Source: Crenalkalicoccus roseus (GTDB lineage: Bacteria > Pseudomonadota > Alphaproteobacteria > Acetobacterales > Acetobacteraceae). From it: a stretch of DNA of 64,000 nucleotides. Positions within the stretch are counted from its first letter, which is position 1. Every line of letters begins with the position of its first letter. The DNA lies in assembly GCF_004761865.1 (NCBI RefSeq), contig NZ_SJDM01000002.1, positions 228,522 through 292,521 of the forward strand, in the 5' to 3' direction. Of this stretch, positions 44,854 through 52,622 are shown in pieces. The position numbers were made by a program, and so were the translations under genes. The notes below the pieces were generated by a model. The model was not told where the DNA came from. It saw only the letters and a program-made list of their open reading frames with translations, and did no database searches.

Positions 44854-45810
44854 ATGCTTCCAGGACGCCTGGCGCTCGCCGCGCTGCTCCTCCTCGCCGC
44901 CTCCGCGGCGGGGGCGCAGGAGCGCACCGTCCGCGTCGTCAGCGGCTTCGCCGCCGGCGGCGCCTCGGATTTCGTCAGCCGCTTGGTGGCGGAGGCGGTG
45001 GGGCCGATGCTCGGCGCGCGGGCGGTGGTCGAGAACCGCACCGGCGCGAACGGCGCGATCGGCGCGGCCGAGGTGGCGCGCAGCGCGCCCGACGGCGGCA
45101 CCGTCTTCCAGTGCCCGATGAGCACGCTCGCCATCGCGCCGCAGCTCATCGGCGCCAGCCTGCCGGTGGACCCCGGCACGGCGCTGCAGCCGATCGCCAC
45201 GGTGGCGCTCTCCTCCTACGGCTTCGTGGTGGCGGCGGACGGCCCCTACCGCAGCGTCGAGGATGTGTTGGAGGCGGCGCGCCAGCGCCCCGGCCAGGTC
45301 ACCTTCGCCAGCGCCGGGGTCGGCTCCGCGCAGCACCTCTCGGGCGAGCTGCTGCAGCAGAAGACCGGGCTGCGCATGACGCACGTGCCCTATCGCGGCG
45401 CCACGCCGGCGATCGTGGACATCCTGGGCGGGCGCACCGACTTCATGATCACCAATCTCGGCGACGCCACGCGCCACATCCAGGGCGGGAAGCTGCGGCT
45501 GCTCGCCATCGCCGACGACAGCCGCTCTCCCCTCTTCCCCGAGACGCCGCCGCTCTCCCGCATCGTTCCCGGTTTCGACGTCACCGGCTGGTTCGGCATC
45601 TGCGGCCCGAAGGGGCTCTCGGGCGAGCCGCTGCGCCGCTGGGAGGAGGCGCTCCGCGCGGCGCTGCGGGACGAGGCGGTGGTCCGCCGGCTCGCCGACA
45701 ACGGGCTGACGCCGCATTTCGAGGACTCCGCCACGCTGGCGCGGCGGCTGGAGAACGACCGGCGCACCTGGCTCGAGGTGATCCGCGCCGTGAATGTGCG
45801 GGCCGAGTAG
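44854..45810 (+). CDS. Bug/TctC-type periplasmic binding protein, tandem copy 1
   Basis: A 318-residue TctC-family binding protein. It has a Sec-type signal peptide (MLPGRLALAALLLLAASAAGAQ). Family motifs are VVSGFAAGGASDFVSRL, NRTGANGAIGAAEVARSAPDG and VPYRGATPAIVDIL. The start is fixed by GGGAGGGAGG four bases upstream. It shares long stretches (SGFAAGG/VGFAAGG, FASAG, TNLGD, TGWFG) with the next gene, so the pair arose by tandem duplication. No membrane components are present. Ligand unknown, probably a carboxylate. Confidence 0.93.
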   Translation: MLPGRLALAALLLLAASAAGAQERTVRVVSGFAAGGASDFVSRLVAEAVGPMLGARAVVENRTGANGAIGAAEVARSAPDGGTVFQCPMSTLAIAPQLIGASLPVDPGTALQPIATVALSSYGFVVAADGPYRSVEDVLEAARQRPGQVTFASAGVGSAQHLSGELLQQKTGLRMTHVPYRGATPAIVDILGGRTDFMITNLGDATRHIQGGKLRLLAIADDSRSPLFPETPPLSRIVPGFDVTGWFGICGPKGLSGEPLRRWEEALRAALRDEAVVRRLADNGLTPHFEDSATLARRLENDRRTWLEVIRAVNVRAE

Positions 45811-45835
45811 CCCGCCCGGCAAGAGGGAGGAACCG

Positions 45836-46783
45836 ATGCGCCTGCTGCTTGGGCTGCTGCTCGCGGCCCTGCCTTTCGTCGCCCACGCCTTCCCAGAGCG
45901 CCCGCCGCGCATCCTGGTGGGCTTCGCCGCCGGCGGCACCTCGGACCTCGTCTCCCGCCTGGTCGCCGAGGGCGCGGCGCCCGTGCTCGGCCCGGTGGTG
46001 GTCGAGGTGCGCTCGGGCGCGAACGGCTACATCGCGGCCGAGGCGACCGCGCGCGCCGCGCCCGACGGGCACACCCTCTACCAGTGCGCCATGGGGCCGA
46101 TGACCATCCTGCCCCAGCTCATCGACGTGCGGCTGCCGATAGACCCGCGGCGCGACCTCGTGCCGGTGGCGAACGTGGCCCGGGCGAGCTGGGGGTTGGT
46201 GGTGGGCGCGGGCGCGCCCCACCGCAGCCTGCAGGACCTGCTCGCGGCGGCGCGGCAGCGCCCGGGCGAGGTGAGCTTCGCCAGTGCCGGCACCGGCACC
46301 GGCCAGCACCTGACCGGCGAGCGGATCGCGGCGATGGCCGGGGTGCGGATGCTGCACGTCCCCTACCGTGGCGCTGCCGCGGCGCTGCCGGACCTGATCG
46401 CGGGGCGGGTGGATTTCATGGTGACCAATCTCGGCGACATCGCCGCCCAGGTGCGCGGCGGCCAGCTCCGGCTGCTCGCGGTCGGAGACGAGGCGGCGCG
46501 GGAGTTCTTCCCCGAGGCGCCGACACTCGCGGAGACGATCCCGGACCTCGCCATCACCGGCTGGTTCGGCCTGTGCGGGCCGCGCGGCCTGCCCGAAGGG
46601 GTGGTGCGCCGCTGGGAGGAGGCGGTCCGCACCGCGCTCGACCAGCCCGCGGTGCGCCAGCGGCTGCGCGAGAACGGCCTCACCCCCGCCTTCGAGACGG
46701 CTGCGGATTTCGCCCGCACCATGGAGCGGGACTGGACCGCCTGGGGCGAGGTGATCCGCGCCGCCGGCGTGCGCGCACAGTGA
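45836..46783 (+). CDS. Bug/TctC-type periplasmic binding protein, tandem copy 2
   Basis: A 315-residue paralogue of the preceding gene, 25 bp downstream. Signal peptide MRLLLGLLLAALPFVAHA. Conserved blocks are ILVGFAAGGTSDLVSRL, RSGANGYIAAEATARAAPDG, VPYRGAAAALPDLIAGRVDFM, TNLGD and TGWFGLCGPRGL. The start follows AGAGGGAGGAA. The stop is only 15 bp from the convergent universal stress gene. Differences from copy 1 in the ligand loops suggest a different solute, not redundancy. Confidence 0.93.
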   Translation: MRLLLGLLLAALPFVAHAFPERPPRILVGFAAGGTSDLVSRLVAEGAAPVLGPVVVEVRSGANGYIAAEATARAAPDGHTLYQCAMGPMTILPQLIDVRLPIDPRRDLVPVANVARASWGLVVGAGAPHRSLQDLLAAARQRPGEVSFASAGTGTGQHLTGERIAAMAGVRMLHVPYRGAAAALPDLIAGRVDFMVTNLGDIAAQVRGGQLRLLAVGDEAAREFFPEAPTLAETIPDLAITGWFGLCGPRGLPEGVVRRWEEAVRTALDQPAVRQRLRENGLTPAFETAADFARTMERDWTAWGEVIRAAGVRAQ

Positions 46784-46798
46784 CGGCGCCGCGCCCCG

Positions 46799-47629
46799 TC
46801 AGTGCGACAGCAGCACGGGCAGGGTCATGCTGCGCAGCAGGGTGCGGCTGACGCCGCCCATCACCAGCTCGCGCAGCCGCGAATGGCCGTAGGCGCCGAC
46901 GACCAGCAGATCCGCCCCGGCCTCGGCCGCGGCGTTCAGCAGCGCCTCGCCGTCCGGGACCTCGGGCGCCACAACATGCTCGGCGGTGGCCTTCACCCCG
47001 TGGCGGGCGAGGTGCCGCGCCAGGTCCGCGGCGGGCCCCTCGCTGTCCCCGTCCAGCCCCTCGGGCGGGTTCACCGCCAGCACGGTGACCGCCTCCGCCG
47101 CGATCAGCAGCGGCATCGCATCGTGCACCGCGCGCGTCGCCTCCCGGCTCTCGTTCCAGCCGACCAGCACCCGCCGCCCGATCGCCGGGAACTCCCCGGC
47201 GAAGGGGATCGCCAGAACCGGGCGTCCGGTGGCGAAGATCGCCGCCTCCAGCACCCGGGAGCCGGCATCCGGATCGTCCTGGCCGAGGATGACGAGGTCG
47301 GCGTAGCGCCCGTGGCGCGCGACCTGGTCGGCGGTCAGGCCCTCGACCAGGCGCCAGGTGCCGATGATCCCCTCGCGGCGCAGCCGGTCGTCGAAGCGGC
47401 GCTCGATCTCGGCCGCGCCCTGGAGGCCCGAGGTGCGGAGCTGCTCGTAGAGCATCGCCACGCCCGCGCCCCCCGCATCCGGCACCACGCTGGTCGGGAC
47501 CGGGACGTCGAGCACGTACAGCCCGGTCAGGTGCGCGCCGTGCCGCTGCGCGAGCGCGATCGCGATGTCGAGGCGCGCGGCCGAGCGGCCGGAGGCGTCG
47601 AGATGCACCAGGATGTCCTTCAGCGGCAT
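46799..47629 (-). CDS. Tandem-domain universal stress protein (UspA family)
   Basis: A 276-residue protein with two Usp domains (about 1-140 and 150-276). The second retains the ATP-binding pattern G-x2-G-x9-G-x-S (GAYGHSRLRELVMGGVS); in the first it is degenerate (GQDDPDAGSR). The start MPLKDILVHLDASG is usual for the family and follows GGGAGGG. It is cytoplasmic and likely helps survival in stress or stationary phase by nucleotide binding. It stands alone: a 239-bp gap precedes it, holding its presumed promoter and, at the far end, the inverted repeat of the polysaccharide operon. Confidence 0.93.
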   Translation of the reverse strand: MPLKDILVHLDASGRSAARLDIAIALAQRHGAHLTGLYVLDVPVPTSVVPDAGGAGVAMLYEQLRTSGLQGAAEIERRFDDRLRREGIIGTWRLVEGLTADQVARHGRYADLVILGQDDPDAGSRVLEAAIFATGRPVLAIPFAGEFPAIGRRVLVGWNESREATRAVHDAMPLLIAAEAVTVLAVNPPEGLDGDSEGPAADLARHLARHGVKATAEHVVAPEVPDGEALLNAAAEAGADLLVVGAYGHSRLRELVMGGVSRTLLRSMTLPVLLSH

Positions 47630-47789
47630 GGATCCCTCCCATCGGCACCGGCGGCCCGGCCAGCCTGCCGTTCCAGCTTCGCCCGCGCCTTGACCGGTCG
47701 CAATCCCTGCCGGCGCGGCCGCGGCGCGTCCCCTTCGCAAGGCCGCCTGGGTGGGACCCGCCCTGGAGACGCTTCCGTCGGGAGTGATC

Positions 47790-47849
47790 GCGGAAACGGC
47801 CCCCGGTCCATTGTTCGCGGAGCGGATTCGCGCCTCCGGCCGTTTCCGC
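47790..47849 (-). terminator. Large inverted repeat ending the polysaccharide operon
   Basis: GCGGAAACGGCC (47790-47801) and GGCCGTTTCCGC (47838-47849) are perfect complements separated by 36 bases. An outer pair GATCGCGG (47786-47793) and CCGCGATC (47853-47860) extends the symmetry. It begins 8-20 bases past the stop of the ElyC-like gene, as expected for a terminator or 3' stabiliser of the operon. Its AAAC/GTTT core is less GC-rich than the surroundings. The rest of the 239-bp gap towards the stress gene shows no gene. Confidence 0.5.
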
Positions 47850-47868
47850 CCTCCGCGATCCGCCCGCT

Positions 47869-48666
47869 CTATGGCGCCGGGAACAGCGCCCCGGTGCGGC
47901 CGAGCAGGCGGTAGGCGAGGAGCCCGACCCATTCGCGCAGCGCGCCCTCGAACTGGTTCAGCCGGGTCGGGAAGGGCGCGTCGTACCAGGCGCGCGGCGT
48001 GCCGCCGGTGGTGTAGTTCACCGGCCAGGCGGTCACCTCCCAGCCGGCCTGGCGGAACACGCCGACCGAGCGCGGCATGTGGCTGGCCGAGGTGACGAGC
48101 AGCCAGGTCTCGCCCGGCTGCGGCCGCGCCAGGCGGTGCGACAGCACCGCGTTCTCCCAGGTGTTGCGCGAGCGGTCCTCGTACAGCACGCGCTCCTGCG
48201 GCAGGCCCATCGCGGTCCAGAGCTGGCGCGCCACGTCGGCCTCGGTCAGGCCGCCCTGCAGGAAGGTGCCCTGGCCGCCGGTGAAGAGCAGCCGCGCCTC
48301 CGGATAGCGGCGGGCGAGCACCACCATCTCGGTCATCCGCTCCGCCGCGCCGTTGAGCGCGGGGATGCCGTGCGCCTCGGTCAGCACCTGGTCCACCGCG
48401 CCGCCGAGCACGATCACGCCGTCCACCCGCCCGGGCGGCGGGACGGGGCGGGAGAAGCGGGTCTCCAGCGGCAGGGTGATCCACTGGCTCGCCGGCGTGA
48501 CCAGCACGAAGGCGTAGTAGCCGAGGCCGGCGAGCAGCAGCCAGCGCCCGGCGCGGCGGTGGCGCCAGACCAGCGCCAGCCCGACCAGCGCCAGCACCAG
48601 CGCCAGCGTGTTCGGCCGCAGCAGGAACCACAGCAGCTTGGAGAGGAGAAAGAGAAGGTCTTCCAC
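47869..48666 (-). CDS. ElyC/SanA/YdcF (DUF218) family membrane protein
   Basis: A 265-residue protein with two N-terminal membrane helices (about 8-34 and 41-60) and a periplasmic DUF218 domain: VDGVIVLGGAVDQ, FTGGQGTFLQGGLTEAD, DRSRNTWENA and VTSASHMPRSVGVFRQAGW. E. coli ElyC affects peptidoglycan and lipid-carrier homeostasis. Placement as last gene of an exopolysaccharide operon (6 bp after a GT2 gene) suggests a role linked to undecaprenyl-phosphate supply or envelope control. No biochemical function is settled for the family. Confidence 0.9.
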   Translation of the reverse strand: MEDLLFLLSKLLWFLLRPNTLALVLALVGLALVWRHRRAGRWLLLAGLGYYAFVLVTPASQWITLPLETRFSRPVPPPGRVDGVIVLGGAVDQVLTEAHGIPALNGAAERMTEMVVLARRYPEARLLFTGGQGTFLQGGLTEADVARQLWTAMGLPQERVLYEDRSRNTWENAVLSHRLARPQPGETWLLVTSASHMPRSVGVFRQAGWEVTAWPVNYTTGGTPRAWYDAPFPTRLNQFEGALREWVGLLAYRLLGRTGALFPAP

Positions 48667-48672
48667 GGCGCC

Positions 48673-49539
48673 TCAGAGCTGCAGGATCCGCCCCGGCGCC
48701 GCGCGGCCGCGCAGCAGGTCCCAGAGGCCGAGCACGTTGCCGCGCAGGCGCCCGAACCGGTCCACATGCGGGTCCGGCCACAGGCTGCGCACCAGGTTGA
48801 CGGCGCAGTGCCGCGCCGCGCTCGGCACGGCGTGGCTCCACGGGAAGCTGCCCTTGCGGGCGAGGTAGACCGGGTTCACCACCTGCGAGTAGCCGAGCCT
48901 CGTCCCCGGCGTGCGCGCCGACTTGGTGCCGAGATGCACGCCGCGCGCGCCGGCGAGGCGCAGGATCGCGCCGTGCCGGCCGAGGCGGCGGGTGAAGTCG
49001 ATGTCCTCGTACCAGGCATAGAGCGGCAGCGCCTCGTCCACGCGGATGCCGTACGCGCGCACCACCGCCATGCGCACCGCCATGTTGCAGCCATAGCCGT
49101 TGAAGTGCGGCGCGGCGGCGAACGGGTCGCCATCGTAGTGGTCGCGGGCGAGGAGGGCGCGCCCTTCCTCGATGCCGATCCCCGGCCCCTTGGCGCCGTC
49201 GGCGATGACATGCCCGGTGGTGACCACGGCATCGGGCCGGGCGCGGAACACCGCCTCCGTCACCGCCAGGTAGTCCGGTGCCGGCAGGAAGTCGTCGTCG
49301 AGGAACAGCACCAGGTCGCAATCGGCGGCGGCGTCGAGGATGCGGTTGCGCTGCCGCGGCAGGCCGGGTGGGCTGGCGAGGAACTCCACGCCCTCCATGG
49401 CGCAGCCGGCGATGTCCTCCGGCACGGTGTGGCAGACGATGGTGCGGTCCGGCCGGCGGCGCTGCCGCCGCACCTCGGCCAGCACTTCGGCCAGCGTCGC
49501 GGCGCGGCCGCGCGTGGCGATGCCGATGGCGACGCGCAT
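48673..49539 (-). CDS. Family 2 glycosyltransferase
   Basis: A 288-residue GT-A fold glycosyltransferase. It opens MRVAIGIATRGRAATLAEVL, has the DXD-type metal site in LFLDDDFLPAPDYL (about 94-98) and an acceptor-side motif WYEDIDFTRRLGRHG. No membrane segment, so cytoplasmic or peripheral. Its ATG shares one base with the stop of the upstream GT2 gene. It would add one sugar to the lipid-linked repeat unit of the polysaccharide; which sugar cannot be read from sequence. Confidence 0.92.
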   Translation of the reverse strand: MRVAIGIATRGRAATLAEVLAEVRRQRRRPDRTIVCHTVPEDIAGCAMEGVEFLASPPGLPRQRNRILDAAADCDLVLFLDDDFLPAPDYLAVTEAVFRARPDAVVTTGHVIADGAKGPGIGIEEGRALLARDHYDGDPFAAAPHFNGYGCNMAVRMAVVRAYGIRVDEALPLYAWYEDIDFTRRLGRHGAILRLAGARGVHLGTKSARTPGTRLGYSQVVNPVYLARKGSFPWSHAVPSAARHCAVNLVRSLWPDPHVDRFGRLRGNVLGLWDLLRGRAAPGRILQL

Positions 49540-50393
49540 CAGGCCGCCCCGCCGGCGCGGAAGCCGCTGAGCCGGCCGCGCAGGCTCGCCCAGTAATAGG
49601 CCGCGTCACCGAGGCGCAGCCTGGCCGCGCTGAGCGCGACGCCGCCCAGGGGCCGCACGAAATAGGGCAGCCAGACCGAGGGCGGCACGCCATGCCGGCG
49701 CAGCACGAAGCCGAAGCCGCGCCCGTAGCGATAGGCCCGCTCCCGCGCCACCTCGGTCAGCCGCTTGTCGGGGTGGAGGATGCGCAGCGCCGGGTCGTAT
49801 TCGGCACGGTGCCCGGCGCGGAGGGCACGCAGCACCAGGTCGTTGCCCTCGGCCGAGCCGAGATCGGTGCCGGGGCCGAGCCGCTCGTCGAAGCCGCCGA
49901 GGGAGAGCGCGACCTCACGGCGCAGGAACAGGTTGAACTCGATCACGCTGGTCCAGACATTGGCCGGGGTGATCGGCCCGCCCTCCCGCCGCCACCGCCC
50001 CGATCCCAGCCCGCCGGAGGGCGAGGCGGCGGGGCCGGTGAGCACGGCGAGACCGGGATCGGCGGCGAAGGCCGCATCCACCCGCTCCAGCACGCCCTGC
50101 GGGTAGAGGCAGTCGTCGTCCGGGAAGGCGACGATGTCCCCGCGCGCCCCGGCGAGGCCGAGGTTGCGCGCGTGGCAGGCATTGGCGACGGCGGAGCGGC
50201 GCCAGGACAGCGCCAGCCGGCCGGCATGGGCGGCGATGACGGGGCCCAGCCGGTCGTCGCCGTTCTGGTCCACCACGATCACCTCGAGATCCCGCCGCCC
50301 CCCATGAGGGTTTTTCTGGGCGAGCAGGCTGTCGAACAGCTCAGTGAGCTCCCGCGTCCTGCCGCGCGTCGCCACGATCAGGGAGAACCGCAT
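49539..50393 (-). CDS. Family 2 glycosyltransferase
   Basis: A 284-residue GT2 enzyme (MRFSLIVATRGRTRELTELF, VVDQNGDD, DXD site VAFPDDDCLYPQGV, and GSAEGNDLVLRALRAGH). A long tail (YGRGFGFVLRRHG onward) may contact the membrane. The start at 50393 is required by the family N-terminus and makes the gene overlap the upstream GT4 gene by 53 bases, so the GT4 C-terminal tail is read in two frames. Its stop overlaps the next GT2 start by one base. Confidence 0.92.
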   Translation of the reverse strand: MRFSLIVATRGRTRELTELFDSLLAQKNPHGGRRDLEVIVVDQNGDDRLGPVIAAHAGRLALSWRRSAVANACHARNLGLAGARGDIVAFPDDDCLYPQGVLERVDAAFAADPGLAVLTGPAASPSGGLGSGRWRREGGPITPANVWTSVIEFNLFLRREVALSLGGFDERLGPGTDLGSAEGNDLVLRALRAGHRAEYDPALRILHPDKRLTEVARERAYRYGRGFGFVLRRHGVPPSVWLPYFVRPLGGVALSAARLRLGDAAYYWASLRGRLSGFRAGGAA

Positions 50394-51540
50394 CGCCTTC
50401 CTGCCACCGCCCCCCGGCCCGCTCGGCGAGGAGGCTGTCCACCAAACTCCGCATCGCGGTGCGGAACCGTTCGCGCGAGAAGCGCAGCGCGTTGCGCCGG
50501 CAGGCCTCCGGGTCGAAGGCCGCCGCATCGGCCTCGAACGCCTCCACCGCCGCGACGATGGCCTCGGCGCTCTGCTCGGGGAAGAGCAGGCCGGTCGGCG
50601 CCTCGGCGGGCGGCGGGCGGAGGATGTCGCGGGCGCCGCCCCTGCCGAAGGCGATCACCGGCGTGCCGCAGGCCTGCGCCTCCACCGTGGCGATGCCGAA
50701 ATCCTCCTCGGCGGCGAAGACGCAGGCGCGCGCCGCGCCGGTCAGCCGCACCAGCTCCGCCCCGTCCACCCGGCCGCGCAGCGTGATGTTCGGCGCCCCG
50801 GCGGCGGCGGCGCGCACCAGCGCCTCGCTTGGCCCGTCGCCCACCACCACCAGCCGGCGGGAGGGCATGCGGCGGAACGCCTCCACCACCAGCTCGACCC
50901 GCTTGTAGGGCACGAGGCGGGAGGCGACGAGGTAGAACGCCTCCTTGTCGCGGCGCAGCGCGAAGCGCTCCACATCCACCGGCGGGTGGATCACCAGGCT
51001 GTCGCGTCGCCACGCCTTGCGGATGCGCGCGGCGATGTAGTGCGAGTTCGCCACGATCACGTCCACCCCGGCGGCGCTGGCGCGGTCCCAGAGGCGCAGA
51101 CGGTGCAGCAGCCAGCGCGTCCAGGCGCCCTTCAGGCCGCGCTCCAGCCCCGCCTGGCGGAGGTACTGGTGCTGCAGGTCCCAGGCGTAGCGCATCGGGC
51201 TGTGCACGTAGCTGACATGGAGCTGCCCCGGCCCCGTCAGCACCCCCTTGGCCACGGCGTGGTTCGAGGAGAGGACGAGGTCGTAGCCGGAGAGGTCGAG
51301 CTGCTCGATCGCCAGCGGCATCAGGCCGAGATACCAGCGGAAGCGCCGGCGGGCGAAGGGCAGGCGCTGGATGAAGGTGGTGCGCGGCACCTTGCCCTTG
51401 AGGAAGCCGCGCTGGTCCTGCGGCAGGAAGTCGCAGACGGCGAAGAGGTCGGCCTCCGGCCAGGCCTCCAGCAGCGCCTCCACCACGCGTTCCGAGCCGG
51501 CGTAGGTGTCGAGCCATTCGTGGACGATCGCCACCTTCAT
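50341..51540 (-). CDS. Family 4 glycosyltransferase
   Basis: A 399-residue GT-B fold glycosyltransferase. N-terminal MKVAIVHEWLDTYAGSERVV and mid-region VSYVHSPMRYAWDL and NSHYIAARIRKAW are typical. The nucleotide-sugar site includes SRLVPYKRVELVVEAF and the E-x7-E motif EEDFGIATVEAQACG. The final 17 residues or so (AVLPDRGDARQDAGAH) lie in the overlap with the downstream GT2 gene. Its start overlaps the upstream GT4 stop (ATGA). Retaining transfer from a nucleotide sugar, for example mannose or glucose, is the family expectation. Confidence 0.93.
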   Translation of the reverse strand: MKVAIVHEWLDTYAGSERVVEALLEAWPEADLFAVCDFLPQDQRGFLKGKVPRTTFIQRLPFARRRFRWYLGLMPLAIEQLDLSGYDLVLSSNHAVAKGVLTGPGQLHVSYVHSPMRYAWDLQHQYLRQAGLERGLKGAWTRWLLHRLRLWDRASAAGVDVIVANSHYIAARIRKAWRRDSLVIHPPVDVERFALRRDKEAFYLVASRLVPYKRVELVVEAFRRMPSRRLVVVGDGPSEALVRAAAAGAPNITLRGRVDGAELVRLTGAARACVFAAEEDFGIATVEAQACGTPVIAFGRGGARDILRPPPAEAPTGLLFPEQSAEAIVAAVEAFEADAAAFDPEACRRNALRFSRERFRTAMRSLVDSLLAERAGGRWQEGDAVLPDRGDARQDAGAH

Positions 51541-52622
51541 GCGGCCTGCCTCTCGGGCTGGATCAGGGCGAGCAGGGTCTCCGCCGCGCGGCGCCAGGAG
51601 AAATGCGCGGCGCGGGCGAGGCCGGCGGCGCGCAGGCGCTCGCGCAGCCCCTCCTCGTCGAGCAGCCGCGCCAGCGCCTCGGCCGGGCGGCGCGGCCCGT
51701 CGGTGTCGAACCACAGCGCCGCCTCGCCGCACACCTCCGGCACCGCGCCGGAGGCGGCGGCGATGACGGGGCAGCCGCAGGCCATGGCCTCCAGCGGCGG
51801 CAGGCCGAAGCCCTCGTAGCGCGAGGGGAAGACCAGGCAGAAGGCGGCCTCGTAGAGCGCCCGCAGCTCCGCGTCGCCGACCCGGCCGAGGGCGCGCACC
51901 GCCTCTCCGCCCGCGCCCGTGGCGGCACGGAACGGCCCCGCGCCCGCCCCGCCGGCCACCGCGAGCACCATGCCCCGCGCTGCCAGCAGCCCCGCCGCCT
52001 CGCGCAGCGCCGCCAGGTTCTTGTGCGCCGCCTGGGTGCCGACCACCAGCGCGAAGCGGCCGGGGAGGAGGCCGTGCCGCGCCAGCACGGCGGCATCCGC
52101 GGGCAGGCGCAGGATGTGCTCGCCCCCCTCCGGCACCACGCCGAGGCGGGCGGGGGCGATGCGGAGGTGTCGCGCCAGCCGCTGGCGGGAGAATTCCGAG
52201 ACGGTGAGCAGCCGTGCCCCCAGCCGCGCCAGCGCGTGGTGCAGCGCGCGGTACCAGGCGCGGAAGGGCAGGGTGTAGCTCTCCGGCGTGTCGAACACCC
52301 CGGCGTCGTGGATCACCACCGCCTGGGCGCGCCCGGCCAGCAGCGGCGCGGTGTTGCCGAGGCTGAGCAGCATGCTGCCGCGCGCGGCGCGCGGCAGTTC
52401 CGCCTGCTCCCAGGCCTGGCCCCGCAGCCGCCCGTGCCGCTCGACGGCGAGGTGGCGGAAGGGGGGCGAGGCCAGCGCCCCGGCCGGGGCCAGCACGCGC
52501 GTCGGCGGCCAGGCGCCCTCGGCGCGCAGGGCATCGGCGGCGAGCGCGATCTCGGTGGCGAAGCGCTGCACCCCCGTCATCCCCTGGGTGAGGAAGCGGC
52601 CGTTGAGCACGAGCGGGGTCAT
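51537..52622 (-). CDS. Family 4 glycosyltransferase
   Basis: A 361-residue GT4 enzyme resembling mannosyltransferase B-like proteins. It starts MTPLVLNGRFLTQGMTGVQRF, has VVIHDAGVFDTPESY, SEFSRQRLARHL, the donor site VVGTQAAHKNLAAL, and the E-x7-E motif RYEGFGLPPLEAMACG. It overlaps the flippase stop upstream and the next GT4 start downstream by four bases each, part of an unbroken chain of translational coupling through the operon. Confidence 0.93.
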   Translation of the reverse strand: MTPLVLNGRFLTQGMTGVQRFATEIALAADALRAEGAWPPTRVLAPAGALASPPFRHLAVERHGRLRGQAWEQAELPRAARGSMLLSLGNTAPLLAGRAQAVVIHDAGVFDTPESYTLPFRAWYRALHHALARLGARLLTVSEFSRQRLARHLRIAPARLGVVPEGGEHILRLPADAAVLARHGLLPGRFALVVGTQAAHKNLAALREAAGLLAARGMVLAVAGGAGAGPFRAATGAGGEAVRALGRVGDAELRALYEAAFCLVFPSRYEGFGLPPLEAMACGCPVIAAASGAVPEVCGEAALWFDTDGPRRPAEALARLLDEEGLRERLRAAGLARAAHFSWRRAAETLLALIQPERQAA

